Assembly (NCBI RefSeq): GCF_039522585.1
Contig: NZ_BAAADR010000012.1
Length of the DNA: 64,000 nt
Reading direction: 5' to 3' (one strand)
Origin: Bisbaumannia salifodinae
GTDB taxonomy: Bacteria > Pseudomonadota > Gammaproteobacteria > Pseudomonadales > Halomonadaceae
Position 1 is the stretch's first letter. Every line of letters starts with the position of its first letter. Below are positions 52,957 to 63,400 of the stretch, in pieces. Below the pieces are notes generated by a model that was not told the origin of the DNA, ran no database searches, and saw only the letters and a program-made list of their open reading frames with translations. The position numbers were made by a program, and so were the translations under genes.

Positions 52957-53697
52957 ATGCCGCCCAACGCCCTGGAACGCCGCCGCGCCCGCCTGCAGCA
53001 GCCCCACTGCCAGACCTGCAGCCTAGCGTCGCTGTGCCTGCCCCTGGCGCTGCAGCTCGAGGACCTGGATCAGTTCGATGCCATTATTCGCCGCCGTGCG
53101 CCCCTCAAGAAGGGCGAGGCGCTGTTTCGCCAGGGCGATGCCTTCACCAGCGTCTTCGCGGTGCGCTCCGGCAGCCTCAAGCAGGTCACCAGCGTCGGCG
53201 GCGAGGAGCAACTGACCAACTTCTACCTGCCCAGCGAGCTGGTGGGCCTGGATGGCATCGACGAGTCCACCTATCCGGGCAGCATGGTGGCCCTGGAGAC
53301 CACCACGGTGTGCGAGATTCCCTTCGACCGCCTCAATAACCTGGCCGAGGACCTGCCGGAGCTGCGCCTGCAGCTCTACCGCAGCATGAGCAAGGAGATG
53401 CGCGACGATCGCCGCATGATCCGCCTGCTCTCCCGCAAGACCGCCGACGAACGGCTGGCCAGCTTCCTCACCGGCCTCTCCGAGCGCTTCCGCCGCCGCG
53501 GCTACTCCGCCTACAGCTTTCGCCTCTCCATGTCCCGGGCCGATATCGGCAACCATCTGGGCCTGGCGGTGGAGACGGTGAGCCGCATCCTGGGGCGCTT
53601 CCAGAGTCAGGGGCTAGTGGCCGTCTCCGGCCGCGAGATCAATATCCTCGACCTCCATACCCTGGCCCAGTTGGCCGAAGGGGAAGGGTGTATCTGA
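52957..53697 (+). CDS. anr: FNR/Anr-type oxygen-sensing transcriptional regulator
   Basis: A 246-residue Crp/Fnr-family regulator. The [4Fe-4S] sensing cysteines are C18, C21, C27 and C119 (HCQTCSLASLC and TTVCEIP), so it should be active only without oxygen. The cyclic-nucleotide-like domain and dimer helix are followed by a helix-turn-helix with LAVETVSRILGRFQ; the E-x2-SR recognition pattern is that of FNR and predicts TTGAT-N4-ATCAA sites. I chose the ATG with GGAG 6 bases upstream. Next to hemN and the cbb3 genes, which are its likely targets. Confidence 0.95.
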   Translation: MPPNALERRRARLQQPHCQTCSLASLCLPLALQLEDLDQFDAIIRRRAPLKKGEALFRQGDAFTSVFAVRSGSLKQVTSVGGEEQLTNFYLPSELVGLDGIDESTYPGSMVALETTTVCEIPFDRLNNLAEDLPELRLQLYRSMSKEMRDDRRMIRLLSRKTADERLASFLTGLSERFRRRGYSAYSFRLSMSRADIGNHLGLAVETVSRILGRFQSQGLVAVSGREINILDLHTLAQLAEGEGCI

Positions 53698-53733
53698 CGC
53701 GCGATGCGCGAGCGGGATAGCCGCCTAAACGAC

Positions 53734-53764
53734 ACCGCCCCCATGGCCAGGCCATGGGGGCGGT
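53734..53764 (+). terminator. rho-independent terminator of anr
   Basis: ACCGCCCCCATGGC and its complement form a 14-bp stem with a 3-base loop, followed by TTTGTCTTTC. It lies 36 bases past the anr stop and ends the respiratory cluster. Confidence 0.85.
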
Positions 53765-53799
53765 TTGTCTTTCAGCTCCCGGCGCAGCCGGGGGTGGGC

Positions 53800-54690
53800 T
53801 TATAGCTCCTGAAAGAGGTCGATGCGATCGGCCTGCATCCTGGCCTGCTTCGCCTCCAGGCCGGCGAAGTCGAAGAGCTCCCGGTCGGCCAGTTGGGAGG
53901 GCGCCACATTGGTGACCGCCTTGAACATGTTCTCCAGGCGCCCCGGGTGCTTGGCCTCCCACTCGGCGAGCATCTCCTTGACCACCTGGCGCTGCAGATT
54001 GGGCTGGGAGCCGCAGAGGTTGCAGGGAATGATGGGGAATTCCATCAGCCGCGAGAACTCGGCGATATCCGCCTCCCGGCAGTAGGCCAGGGGGCGGATG
54101 ACGATATTCTTGCCGTCGTCGGAGAGCAGCTTGGGGGGCATCGCCTTGAGGCTGCCGCCGAAGAACATATTGAGGAAGAGGGTCTCGAGGATATCCTCGC
54201 GGTGGTGGCCCAGGGCGATCTTGGTGGCGCCGATCTCCTCGGCGAAGCCGTAGAGGGAGCCGCGCCGCAGCCGCGAGCAGAGCGCACAGGTGGTCTTGCC
54301 CTCGGGGGTCTTCTCCTTGACCACCGAGTAGGTGTCCTTCTCGAGGATATGGTAGTCGACGCCCAGCGTGTCCAGATACTCCGGCAGCACATGCTCGGGG
54401 AAGCCGGGTTGCTTCTGATCCAGGTTGACGGCCACCAGGGAGAAGTTCACCGGGGCATTGCGCTGCAGGTTGCGCAGGATCTCCAGCATGGTGTAGCTGT
54501 CCTTGCCACCGGAGAGGCAGACCATCACCTTGTCGCCTTCCTGGATCATCCCATAATCGATGATGGCGTTGCCCACCTGGCGACGCAGCCGCTTCTGCAG
54601 CTTGTTGAACTCGCGCTTCTGCTTGGCCAGGGTAGCGGCCTCCGACGCCGGCTCGGCATCGCGGGGGCGGGCATCCGTCAGGGTCGACAT
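53800..54690 (-). CDS. ttcA: tRNA 2-thiocytidine(32) synthetase
   Basis: A 296-residue iron-sulfur enzyme that thiolates C32 of certain tRNAs. The PP-loop CLSGGKDSYTML binds ATP, and the CxxC pairs CALC and CNLC hold the cluster. LDQKQPGFPEHVLP and GHHREDILETLFLNMFFGG are family stretches. I chose the ATG giving MSTLTDARP; a GTG 42 bases upstream is in frame and cannot be excluded. Transcribed convergently with anr. Confidence 0.94.
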   Translation of the reverse strand: MSTLTDARPRDAEPASEAATLAKQKREFNKLQKRLRRQVGNAIIDYGMIQEGDKVMVCLSGGKDSYTMLEILRNLQRNAPVNFSLVAVNLDQKQPGFPEHVLPEYLDTLGVDYHILEKDTYSVVKEKTPEGKTTCALCSRLRRGSLYGFAEEIGATKIALGHHREDILETLFLNMFFGGSLKAMPPKLLSDDGKNIVIRPLAYCREADIAEFSRLMEFPIIPCNLCGSQPNLQRQVVKEMLAEWEAKHPGRLENMFKAVTNVAPSQLADRELFDFAGLEAKQARMQADRIDLFQEL

Positions 54691-54906
54691 GGTCACACCG
54701 GGGTTGGAGAAAATGGGGCAATATTCTAGCACCCCGCCCCATGGCTGCCTATGCCGCCGTCCGGCGCCGCAGGGCTATCGTAGTTGAAATGGCTGAGGGG
54801 TTCACAGCGCCCCGCGACGGCCTGCCCCCAGGATAGCCCCGGGCCTCAAAGCTAACTGCGATCGCTCTGGCTGGCGAATCCGGCGCCTGCGTAGCGGAGC
54901 GCCTCG

Positions 54907-55518
54907 CTAACCGACCAGCCCCCGCTGCACGCGGGTATACATCAGCGCCGTGGTCACCGCATCGCCCAGGGCGGTATGACGGCCCATCACCGGCACCTCC
55001 AGGGCCCGGGCCACCACCTCGAAACGCAGGTTGGGAATCGCCTCCGGCTGGCGGCGACGCAGCGCCTTGGCATAGACCCGGGAGACCTCGACTCGGGCAT
55101 TGGGCAGCTCGAAGCCCAGGTGGGCACGCAGGTAGCGATTGAGGATCGCCAGATCGAATTCCAGGCACCAGCCCACCAGGGGCCGGTTGCCGACGAAATC
55201 GAGGAACTTGGCCAGGGCCGCCTCGATGGAGTCGCCCCCCTCCAGGTCGATGCCGCGCAGGCCATGGATACGGATCGAATCGCCGGTCAGCGAGGCGGGG
55301 CGGGTCAGGCGCAGGTCCAGCGATTGGCTGGTCAGCACCCGGTCGCCCTTGAGACGCACCGCCGCCAGGGAGACCAGCTCCGCCCGGCGGGTATCCAGGC
55401 CGGTGGTCTCGCAATCGATGGCCACCATCTCATCGCCGGTATAGGGGTTGAACAGCCAGCCATACTCGCCATTCGCCTGGCGGCGGCGATCGCTGGCACG
55501 ACGCAGGGCCCTCAACAT
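54907..55518 (-). CDS. 3'-5' exonuclease of the DnaQ family
   Basis: A 203-residue DEDDh exonuclease. AIDCETTGLD carries the Exo I D/E pair, HGLRGIDL and LVGWCLEFDLAILNRYL carry Exo II, and GRHTALGDAV is the H-x4-D Exo III motif. It resembles the DNA polymerase III epsilon-like proteins that lie beside DUF294/CBS genes in Pseudomonas and related bacteria; the substrate is unknown. The ATG has AAGGA 7 bases upstream. It begins 25 bases after the DUF294 gene on the same strand. Confidence 0.9.
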   Translation of the reverse strand: MLRALRRASDRRRQANGEYGWLFNPYTGDEMVAIDCETTGLDTRRAELVSLAAVRLKGDRVLTSQSLDLRLTRPASLTGDSIRIHGLRGIDLEGGDSIEAALAKFLDFVGNRPLVGWCLEFDLAILNRYLRAHLGFELPNARVEVSRVYAKALRRRQPEAIPNLRFEVVARALEVPVMGRHTALGDAVTTALMYTRVQRGLVG

Positions 55519-55543
55519 GACGGTTTCCTTGTCCTTGTTATGC

Positions 55544-57364
55544 TCATGAATACTCCAGGTGATAACGCTGAGAGAGCCGCTGCTTGAAGTCCTTGACCAT
55601 ATGCAACGCCTCCCGTAGCAGGTCCCGCTCCAGGGACGACAAGCGCTGCACCACCACCCGATTGGTGTCCTCGCCCTCGTGCTCGCCATGCAGCCGCGCC
55701 AGCTGCTGCTTGAGGCGCAGCTCGGTGAACAGCGACAGGGCCTCGCCCAGGTCCTCCGCGAAACGCGCCTCGAGGCGCCCGTCCGCGGCCAGCGCCTCCA
55801 GGCGCGCCAGGGTCGAGGTGGGTCGGATGCCCCGCTCCAGGGCCAGGGTGCGCACCCCATGGACGATGGGGAAGATGCCGCCCTTCTTGATGTCGATGCC
55901 GTGCTGGGGCTTCTTCAGGGAGCCGAACAGGGTCAGCGGCGTGGAGAAGCGCAGGGCGGTGCGGGCGAAATAGGAGAGCAGGATCTCGTCCCGGGAACAG
56001 CGGGCGAAGAGCTCGTCGCGCAGGGCGTCCAGCAGGGCCGGGTTACCCGCCACGCCATGGGCATCGAGCAGGATCGCCAGCTTCATCAGGGCGTCGCCAT
56101 CGCGGGCCTCGGCCCAGCGCCCGAGGCGCTGCTTCCAGGCGGAGAGGCTGGCCACCCAGGCCGGGTTGGAAACCATGATATTGCCGGGACAGGGGGGGTA
56201 ACCGAGGCGGATCAGGGTCTCGGTAAAGGCGTTCATCTGCTCGCCCAGTTCTGGCCAGGCCAGATCATCGGCGAGGATCAGGCCGTTGTCCTGGTCGGTC
56301 TTGAGGATCTGCTCGCCGCGCCCCTCGCTGCCCATCACCATCAGGCAGCTATCGGCGCGGTAGCGCTCGTCCACCATGAAGTGCCAGGCCTTGCTCATGA
56401 TGCGCCCATTCAGGGCCGCCAGCAGGTCCATGGCGAAGCGCAGCTTGACCCCCTGGGCCATCAGCGCCTGGACCAGCTCCGGGGTCCGGGCGCTGGCCCG
56501 CACCAGTTCCTCCAGGCTGTCGGCCTGTTCCACCTGCAGGCTGACCACATAGCTACGGCTGGAGAAGTAGCTGAGCACATCGGTGAGTTCCACCACCCCC
56601 ACCGGTCGGTCGCCGTCCACCACCACCACCCGCGCCACCTCGTGGCGGGTCATCTCCACCAGGGCCTGGAAGAGGTACTGGCCGGGTGCCGCGGTGACCA
56701 GGTCGAAATGGGCGATGCCGGCCACCGGGCTGGCGGTGCTCATCCCCTGCTCCACCAGGGCGTTGAGCAGGTCGGTCTTGGTCAACATGCCGAAGCGATC
56801 CCCCTCGCCCACCAGCAGGCTATCGACGCGACGCTCGTTCAAGGCCGCCACCGCCTCGGCGATGCTGGTCTCGCCGCCCAGGCGCAGCGGCTCGCGCATG
56901 CACTCCTCGATGCGCGCCAGCATAAAGCCGGCCATGGTGACGCCGCCCTCGGCGCGCCGCTCGGTCAGCAGCCGCGCCTTGTGGGAGAGACTCTGGCGGA
57001 AGAATTCGGCGAAGGGCGGATAGTGCTCGCAGAGCTCACGGAACAGCGCCTTGGGCAGTAGATAGCAGAGGCTCTCCTGCTCCGCCTTGAAGCGGTAGCG
57101 ACTCTTGCCATTGAGGATACTGATGGCGCCGAAGAGGTCGCCGGCGGTGTAGTGACCGATCCGCGAGGCGGCGCTGGGCAGGGTCGGGTCCAGTTCCGCC
57201 ACCTCACCTTTATGGATCAGATAGACGTACTCACCGGCCTGTCCCGCATCGAGGATGACCTCCTCCCTGTCGAAGTAGGCCAGGTCGACGCCACCTCGCA
57301 CGCGCCCCCGTCCCGCCTCGTCGAGCAGGGTAAAAGGGGGCTGAGAGAGATCGATATCGACCAT
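55544..57364 (-). CDS. cNMP-binding, CBS and DUF294 nucleotidyltransferase-like protein
   Basis: A 606-residue cytosolic protein. In order: a cyclic-nucleotide-binding-like domain (residues about 15-130, AGEYVYLIHKGEVAEL), two CBS domains (about 150-285, RRVDSLLVGEGDRFGMLTKTD and ARVVVVDGDRPVGVVELTD, quoted in parts), a DUF294 domain with MGSEGRGEQILKTDQDNGL, a GlnD-like nucleotidyltransferase motif, and the DUF294 C-terminal helical domain. I chose the ATG with GAGG 7 bases upstream (MVDIDLSQ). Its pairing with the exonuclease and divergence from a symporter is common in proteobacteria and suggests a signalling role in carbon use; the activity is not known. Confidence 0.9.
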   Translation of the reverse strand: MVDIDLSQPPFTLLDEAGRGRVRGGVDLAYFDREEVILDAGQAGEYVYLIHKGEVAELDPTLPSAASRIGHYTAGDLFGAISILNGKSRYRFKAEQESLCYLLPKALFRELCEHYPPFAEFFRQSLSHKARLLTERRAEGGVTMAGFMLARIEECMREPLRLGGETSIAEAVAALNERRVDSLLVGEGDRFGMLTKTDLLNALVEQGMSTASPVAGIAHFDLVTAAPGQYLFQALVEMTRHEVARVVVVDGDRPVGVVELTDVLSYFSSRSYVVSLQVEQADSLEELVRASARTPELVQALMAQGVKLRFAMDLLAALNGRIMSKAWHFMVDERYRADSCLMVMGSEGRGEQILKTDQDNGLILADDLAWPELGEQMNAFTETLIRLGYPPCPGNIMVSNPAWVASLSAWKQRLGRWAEARDGDALMKLAILLDAHGVAGNPALLDALRDELFARCSRDEILLSYFARTALRFSTPLTLFGSLKKPQHGIDIKKGGIFPIVHGVRTLALERGIRPTSTLARLEALAADGRLEARFAEDLGEALSLFTELRLKQQLARLHGEHEGEDTNRVVVQRLSSLERDLLREALHMVKDFKQRLSQRYHLEYS

Positions 57365-57800
57365 GGGGGCGCCTCGATAAGAGAGGAGAGTCATTGCAGA
57401 GTAGCAAAGCCATCGCCCCGCCAACTGCTAGACCAATGTCCTACCTCGACCGCCGCTCATCGCCGGTTAGACCATAGTCACAACCGAGGCGTTAGACCAT
57501 GGTTCAAGTCGCTTTCAGATATCGACTTTTGTTCGGGCCAATCACGCCCCTTGTTCGCCTATACCATCGTCCAATACGCCCGACACTCGCTCGGCACCCA
57601 TCGCACACAGCGCACTACAAGCTATTGATATAAAAACACTTATTAAATAAGAAACCGGTAAGTAAAAAGTCGTGATACCAAAGTCTGGGATTTCTTTTCC
57701 CCGACCTTTGACCACTATCAATCAGGCATATTTCGGCCGTCCACCCTACCGATACCACACTCGATCTCTCTCAACCAAAGAACAAGCGGAGAGCACCACT
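57365..57800. promoter_or_regulatory. divergent control region with three direct TAGAC-type repeats
   Basis: A 436-bp region between the DUF294 gene and the DUF4212-symporter operon. Three copies of TAGACCA-x-x-GTC lie at 57429-57440, 57468-57479 and 57493-57504, each holding a small dyad GAC-N4-GTC (GTT in the third). A related ACCAAAGTC is near 57680. Between about 57620 and 57670 the DNA is unusually AT-rich, where the promoter of the symporter operon may lie. Binding by a response regulator is inference. Confidence 0.6.
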
Positions 57801-58061
57801 ATGGCAGATGAAAAATCCAATGCCGCGACCTACTGGTCGGCGAACGTTCGCCTGATCACCGGCTGCCTGATCGTCTGGGCCCTGGTCTCCTACGGTTGCG
57901 CCATCCTGTTGCGCCCCCTGCTGGCCGGCATTCCCGTCGGGGGTACCGACCTGGGCTTCTGGTTCGCCCAGCAGGGTTCCATCCTGACCTTTATCGGCAT
58001 CATCTTCTTCTACGCCTGGAAGATGAACAAACTCGACGAGAAGTTTGGCCTGGGGGAGTAA
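57801..58061 (+). CDS. DUF4212 small membrane subunit of a sodium:solute symporter
   Basis: An 86-residue protein with two hydrophobic helices (LITGCLIVWALVSYGCAILL and QGSILTFIGIIFFYAWKM) and a short charged end, the DUF4212 (sodium/substrate symporter small subunit) pattern. It lies 7 bases before the symporter gene and probably forms a complex with it. Confidence 0.9.
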   Translation: MADEKSNAATYWSANVRLITGCLIVWALVSYGCAILLRPLLAGIPVGGTDLGFWFAQQGSILTFIGIIFFYAWKMNKLDEKFGLGE

Positions 58062-58068
58062 GCCGACT

Positions 58069-59865
58069 ATGAGCCAATTTGCCATCAACCTGCTGTTCGT
58101 CGGGGCCTCCTTCGCCCTCTATATCGGCATCGCCATCTGGGCGAGGGCCGGTTCCACCAAGGACTTCTATGTAGCGGGCGGCGGTGTCCATCCGGTGACC
58201 AACGGCATGGCCACCGCCGCCGACTGGATGTCCGCCGCCTCCTTTATCTCCATGGCAGGCCTGCTGGCCTCCGGGGGCTACGCCAACTCTACCTTCCTGA
58301 TGGGCTGGACCGGCGGCTACGTCATCCTGGCCATGCTGCTGGCGCCCTACCTGCGCAAGTTCGGCAAGTTCACCGTGCCGGACTTTATCGGTGACCGCTT
58401 CTACAGCAAGACGGCACGCCTGGTGGCGGTCATCTGCCTGATCGTCGCCTCGGTGACCTACGTCATCGGTCAGATGACCGGCGCCGGCGTGGCCTTCTCG
58501 CGCTTCCTCGAGGTGCCCAACACCGCGGGTATCTGGATCGCCGCGGCCATCGTCTTCCTCTACGCCGTGTTCGGCGGCATGAAGGGCATTACCTATACCC
58601 AGGTGGCCCAGTACATCGTGCTGATCATCGCCTATACCATCCCGGCGGTGTTTATCGCCCTGCAGCTGACCGGCAACCCCATCCCCATGTTCGGCATGTT
58701 CAGCACCCACACCGAGTCCGGCGTGTCGCTGCTGACCAAGCTCGACGAAGTGGTCAATGCCCTGGGCTTCCGCGACTACACCGCCGACGTGGACAACAAG
58801 CTCAATATGGTGCTGTTCACCCTGTCGCTGATGGTGGGTACCGCGGGTCTGCCCCACGTCATCATCCGCTTCTTCACCGTGCCCAGGGTGGCCGATGCCC
58901 GCTGGTCCGCCGGCTGGGCCCTGGTGTTTATCGCCCTGCTCTACCTCACCGCACCGGCCGTGGCCTCCATGGCGCGCCTCAACCTGATGACCACCGTCTA
59001 TCCGGAAATGTCCGGCCAGGTGGAGGACTACGAGAGCGCCGCCGGCGAGGCGATCCTCTATGCAGAGCGTCCCGACTGGGTGCGTACCTGGGAGGAGACC
59101 GGCCTGATCACCTTCGAGGACAAGAACGCCGACGGCCGCATCCAGTTCTATAACGACGCCAATCCCGACTTCGCCGCCACCGCCGAGACCCGTGGCTGGG
59201 AAGGCAGCGAGCTGACCGTCAACAACGATATCCTGGTGCTGGCCAACCCGGAGATCGCCAACCTGCCGCCCTGGGTCATCGGTCTGATCGCCGCCGGCGG
59301 TATCGCCGCGGCGCTGTCCACCGCGGCGGGCCTGCTGCTGGCCATCTCCTCGGCGATCAGCCACGACCTGATCCGCAGCATGATCAACCCCAATATCAGC
59401 GAGAAGGGCGAGATGCTGGCGGCGCGGATCTCCATGGCGGGGGCCATCCTGCTGGCCACCTACCTGGGCCTCAACCCCCCGGGCTTCGCCGCCCAGACGG
59501 TGGCCCTGGCCTTCGGTATCGCCGGCGCCTCGCTGTTCCCGGCACTGATGATGGGCATCTTCTCCAAGCGGGTGAACAACAAGGGCGCGGTCGCCGGCAT
59601 GCTGTCGGGCCTGATCGCCACCCTGCTGTATATCTTCACCTACCTGGGCTGGTTCTTTGTCCCCGACACCAACATGCTGGCCAATACCCCGGATAACTGG
59701 ATCCTGGGCATCTCGCCGCTCTCCTTCGGCGCGGTGGGTGCGATCATCAACTTCGCGGTCGCCTTCACGGTCTCCCAGGCCACCGAGGAGCCGCCCCAGG
59801 AGATCCAGGACCTGGTGGAGAGCGTGCGCTATCCCAAGGGCGCTGGTGTCGCCACCGGCCACTAA
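58069..59865 (+). CDS. sodium:solute symporter (VC2705/ActP-like SSS family)
   Basis: A 598-residue inner-membrane transporter of the solute:sodium symporter family. About 13-14 helices are visible, with FYVAGGGVHPVTNGMATAADWMSAASF as the family N-terminal region (quoted as DWMSAASFISMAGLL) and GLPHVIIRFFTVP in the middle. A hydrophilic insert of about 70 residues lies near residues 325-395. The close relatives with a DUF4212 partner are linked to acetate or other short-chain monocarboxylates; the substrate here is inferred from the CrbS-like kinase downstream. I chose the ATG giving MSQFAINLLF. Confidence 0.93.
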   Translation: MSQFAINLLFVGASFALYIGIAIWARAGSTKDFYVAGGGVHPVTNGMATAADWMSAASFISMAGLLASGGYANSTFLMGWTGGYVILAMLLAPYLRKFGKFTVPDFIGDRFYSKTARLVAVICLIVASVTYVIGQMTGAGVAFSRFLEVPNTAGIWIAAAIVFLYAVFGGMKGITYTQVAQYIVLIIAYTIPAVFIALQLTGNPIPMFGMFSTHTESGVSLLTKLDEVVNALGFRDYTADVDNKLNMVLFTLSLMVGTAGLPHVIIRFFTVPRVADARWSAGWALVFIALLYLTAPAVASMARLNLMTTVYPEMSGQVEDYESAAGEAILYAERPDWVRTWEETGLITFEDKNADGRIQFYNDANPDFAATAETRGWEGSELTVNNDILVLANPEIANLPPWVIGLIAAGGIAAALSTAAGLLLAISSAISHDLIRSMINPNISEKGEMLAARISMAGAILLATYLGLNPPGFAAQTVALAFGIAGASLFPALMMGIFSKRVNNKGAVAGMLSGLIATLLYIFTYLGWFFVPDTNMLANTPDNWILGISPLSFGAVGAIINFAVAFTVSQATEEPPQEIQDLVESVRYPKGAGVATGH

Positions 59866-59878
59866 GCCATAATGATCC

Positions 59879-59941
59879 CTGGCCCGGCACGCCGGGCCAG
59901 TCGACTCCCACCGCTCGGGCTTCCCATGGGAAGCCCGAGCG
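59879..59941 (+). terminator. double hairpin terminator after the symporter
   Basis: CTGGCCCGG/CCGGGCCAG (9 bp, 4-base loop) is followed by CGCTCGGGCTTCCC and its complement (14 bp, 2-base loop), then CTTTACG. Two hairpins in series make read-through to the next gene limited. Confidence 0.7.
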
Positions 59942-59960
59942 CTTTACGCAAGGACCTCCG

Positions 59961-60467
59961 ATGATTTGGCACCTGATCGCCGCCATCTTCGCCGGCCTGG
60001 GGGCCGCGGGCCTCGGCCAGCTGCTGCGCCTGGCCAGCGGCAAGCGACTGCCCCGCTGGCTGGTGCCGGTGTTCGCCGGCCTGGGTATGCTGGGCTACCA
60101 GGTCTATACCGAGTACAGCTGGTTCGATCACAAGCGCGGCCAGTTGCCCCCCTCCGCCGAGGTGGTGGACGAAGAGCGCAGCCAGGTCTTCTGGCGCCCC
60201 TGGACCTACCTCGTGCCCTTGACCAACGCCTTCCGGGTGGTCGATCACGACAGCCTGCGCAGCACCGAGATCGATGGCCAGCGGGTGGTGGAATTCATGC
60301 TCTATCGCTTCGAACGCCGCCCCGTGGATAGCGTGAGCCATCAGGCCCTGCTGCTCAATTGCGCCACCCGGGAGCTCCTCCCCCTGGACGAGGGCCCCCG
60401 CCTGGAGCACCTGCGCCGCCTGAGGGAGGAGGCGGCCCTGCACCGCCTCTTGTGCGCGTCCCGATAA
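59961..60467 (+). CDS. small conserved membrane protein upstream of the CrbS-like kinase
   Basis: A 168-residue protein of unknown function with two N-terminal hydrophobic segments (MIWHLIAAIFAGLGAAGLGQ and LVPVFAGLGMLGYQVY) and a soluble part with WFDHKRGQLPPSAEVVDE and VFWRPWTYLVP. Similar small proteins often lie next to CrbS-type genes in Halomonas and Pseudomonas, as far as I can recall. It begins 19 bases past the double hairpin and ends 18 bases before the kinase gene. Confidence 0.75.
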   Translation: MIWHLIAAIFAGLGAAGLGQLLRLASGKRLPRWLVPVFAGLGMLGYQVYTEYSWFDHKRGQLPPSAEVVDEERSQVFWRPWTYLVPLTNAFRVVDHDSLRSTEIDGQRVVEFMLYRFERRPVDSVSHQALLLNCATRELLPLDEGPRLEHLRRLREEAALHRLLCASR

Positions 60468-60485
60468 GCTAGACGAGGAGGCTCC

Positions 60486-63400
60486 ATGTTTTCAGGCTGG
60501 CTGCTGATCGCCGTTTCACTCGCCTATATCGCCGTGCTCTTCGCCATCGCCTGGCGCGGCGACCGCCGCGCCAAGCGCCAGGGGCCCAGCCGGCGGCGTC
60601 CGGTGATCTACAGCCTGGCCCTGGCCATCTACTGCACCTCCTGGACCTTCTATGGCGCCGTGGGCGAGGCGGCCACCTCCGGCTGGTCCTTCGCCAGCAT
60701 CTTCGTCGGCCCCGTCCTCACCTTCCTGCTGTTCTGGCCGGTGCTGGCCAAGATGATCCGCGTCGCCAAGCACCAGAACGTCACCTCCATCGCCGACTTT
60801 ATCGCCTCCCGCTACGGCAAGACCCAGTCCCTGGCGGCCTTCGCCAGCCTGGTGGCGCTGATCGGCACCCTGCCCTATATCGCCCTGCAACTGAAGGCGG
60901 TCTCCGCCTCCTTCCAGGTGCTCACCGAGGCCTCGGACCTGACCCGGACGCCGCTGTTCGCCGATACCGGTTTCTATGTGGCGGTGGTGATGGCGCTCTT
61001 CGCCATCCTCTTCGGCACCCGCCATACCGATGCCACCGAACACCACGAGGGGCTGGTCCAGGCCATCGCCTTCGAGTCGCTGGTCAAGCTGGGGGCCTTC
61101 CTGCTCCTCGGCGCCTATGTCACCTGGGGCATGTTCGACGGCCTGGGCAGCCTGCTGGCCCAGGCCGATGCCCAGATGGAGCTGCAGCGCCAGTTGGCGG
61201 AACAGGACTTCGGGCGCAGCTTCTGGGCCCAGACCCTGCTGGCGATGCTGGCGATCTTCTGTCTGCCACGCCAATTCCATGTGGCGGTGGTGGAGAACAC
61301 CCATCGCGACGATGCCGCCAAGGCGCGCTGGCTCTTCCCCCTCTACCTGGTGGCCATCGGCTTCTTCGTGCTGCCCCTGGCCGCGGCGGGGCTGACCCTG
61401 TTCGGCAACGACCCCTCGGTGCGCCCGGACAGCTATGTGCTGGCGCTGCCCATGGCCGCCGACGCCCCCTGGCTGACCCTGCTGACCTTTATCGGCGGCT
61501 TCTCGGCGGCCACTGGCATGGTGATCGTCGCCGCGGTGGCGGTCTCCATCATGATCTCCAACGAGATCGTCATCCCGGCGCTGTTCCGGCTGCGCTGGTT
61601 CGATACCAAGGCCCGCGACTATGGGCGCCTGGTGCTGCGCGCCCGGCGCCTGACCATCCTGGTGATCCTGGCCCTGGCCTACGGCTTCTATCAGCTGATC
61701 GGCGAATTCAGCTCCCTGGCCTCCACCGGCATGTTGTCGTTCGCCGCCGCCGCCCAGTTCGCCCCGGCCCTGCTGGGGGGGCTCTACTGGAAGCGCGGCA
61801 ACCGCCTCGGCGTCATCGTCGGCATGAATATCGGCTTCGCGGTCTGGGCCTATACCCTGCTGGTGCCGGCGCTGATCGGCGCCGGCGTACTGCCCCAGGC
61901 CTGGCTCGCCGGCGGCCCCCTGGGCATCGCCTGGCTGGCCCCCACCCAGCTGTTCGGCCTCAATATCGGCGACAGCTTCACCCACGGGGTGATGCTCTCC
62001 CTGGGCCTCAACCTCTTCTGCTATATCTTCGTCTCCCAGATGACCCCCCAGCGGGTGGTGGAGCGCATCCAGGCCTCGCTGTTCGTCGACAGCGTCGAGA
62101 CCCGCCAGACCTCGGTGAACCGCCCCTGGACCGGCGCCACCACGGTGGGCGACCTCAAGGTGCTGTGCGAGCGCTTCCTCGGTGCCAACCAGGTGCATCG
62201 CGCCTTCGAGGACTACGCCAAGCGCAGCGGCACCGCCCTGGACGACGGCGCCCGGGCCTCCATCGACGTGATCCAGTTCACCGAACGCTTCCTGGCCTCG
62301 GTGCTGGGCGCCTCCTCGGCACGCATCGTCGTCAACTCGGCCCTGCAGGGCCGCGGCATCGGCATCTCCGACGTGATCTCCATCGTCGACGAGGCCTCCC
62401 AGGTGCTGGAATTCAACCGCGCCCTGCTGCAGGCCACCATCGAGAACATCAACCAGGGCATCAGCGTGGTGGACCAGAACCTGCGCCTGGTGGTGTGGAA
62501 CCAGCGCTACCTGGAGCTGTTCCGCTTCCCCGATCACCTGATCCGGGTCGGCGCCCCAGTGGACAAGATCTTCCGCTACAACGCCCATAACGGCGAGTAC
62601 GGCCCCGGCGACCCGGAGGAGCACGTGGAGCTGCTGCTGGACAATATTCGCCAGGGCCAGCCCCACCGCTATGTGCGCTACCGTCAGGACGGCAGCGTGC
62701 TGGAGGTGCAGGGCACGCCCATGCCCGGCGGCGGTTTCGTCTACACCTATCAGGACATCACCCAGCAGAAACGCACCGAGGAGGCGCTGATCCGCTCGGA
62801 GAACAATATCCGCATCTATACGGATAACGTGCCGGCGCTGATCGCCTACTTCGACAAGGAGTGCCGCTACCTCTTCACCAACCGCGCCTACGAGCAAGCC
62901 TTCCATATCGACCGCAATGCGGTGATCGGCAAGCGCATGGGCGAGGTGATGCTGCCCCAGGTGAGCCGCGAGCGGGGCCCCTGGATCGAGCGCGCCCTGG
63001 GCGGCGAGCGGGTCAGCTTCGAGATCTCCCTGGACGACGGCGAGGGCGGCACCCGCTATATGCTGGTCACCTATACGCCCCACTTCGGCGACAGCGGGGC
63101 CATCCTCGGCTTCTTCGCCCTCTACCAGGACATCACCGAGCGGCGCCTGGCGGAGATCGCCCTCAAGGAGACCAACGAGACCCTGGAGGAGCGGGTCCGC
63201 GAACGTACCCAGGCGCTTTCCGAGGCCAACGCCGCCCTGCGCCAGGAGAACCGGGTGCGCGCCGAGGCGGAGCAGGCCCTGCGCCAGGCCAAGCAGGTGG
63301 CCGAGGATGCCAACGCCTCCAAGACCCGCTTCCTGGCCGCCGCCAGCCACGACCTGCTGCAACCCCTCAACGCCGCCCGGCTGTTCACCTCGGCGCTCTC

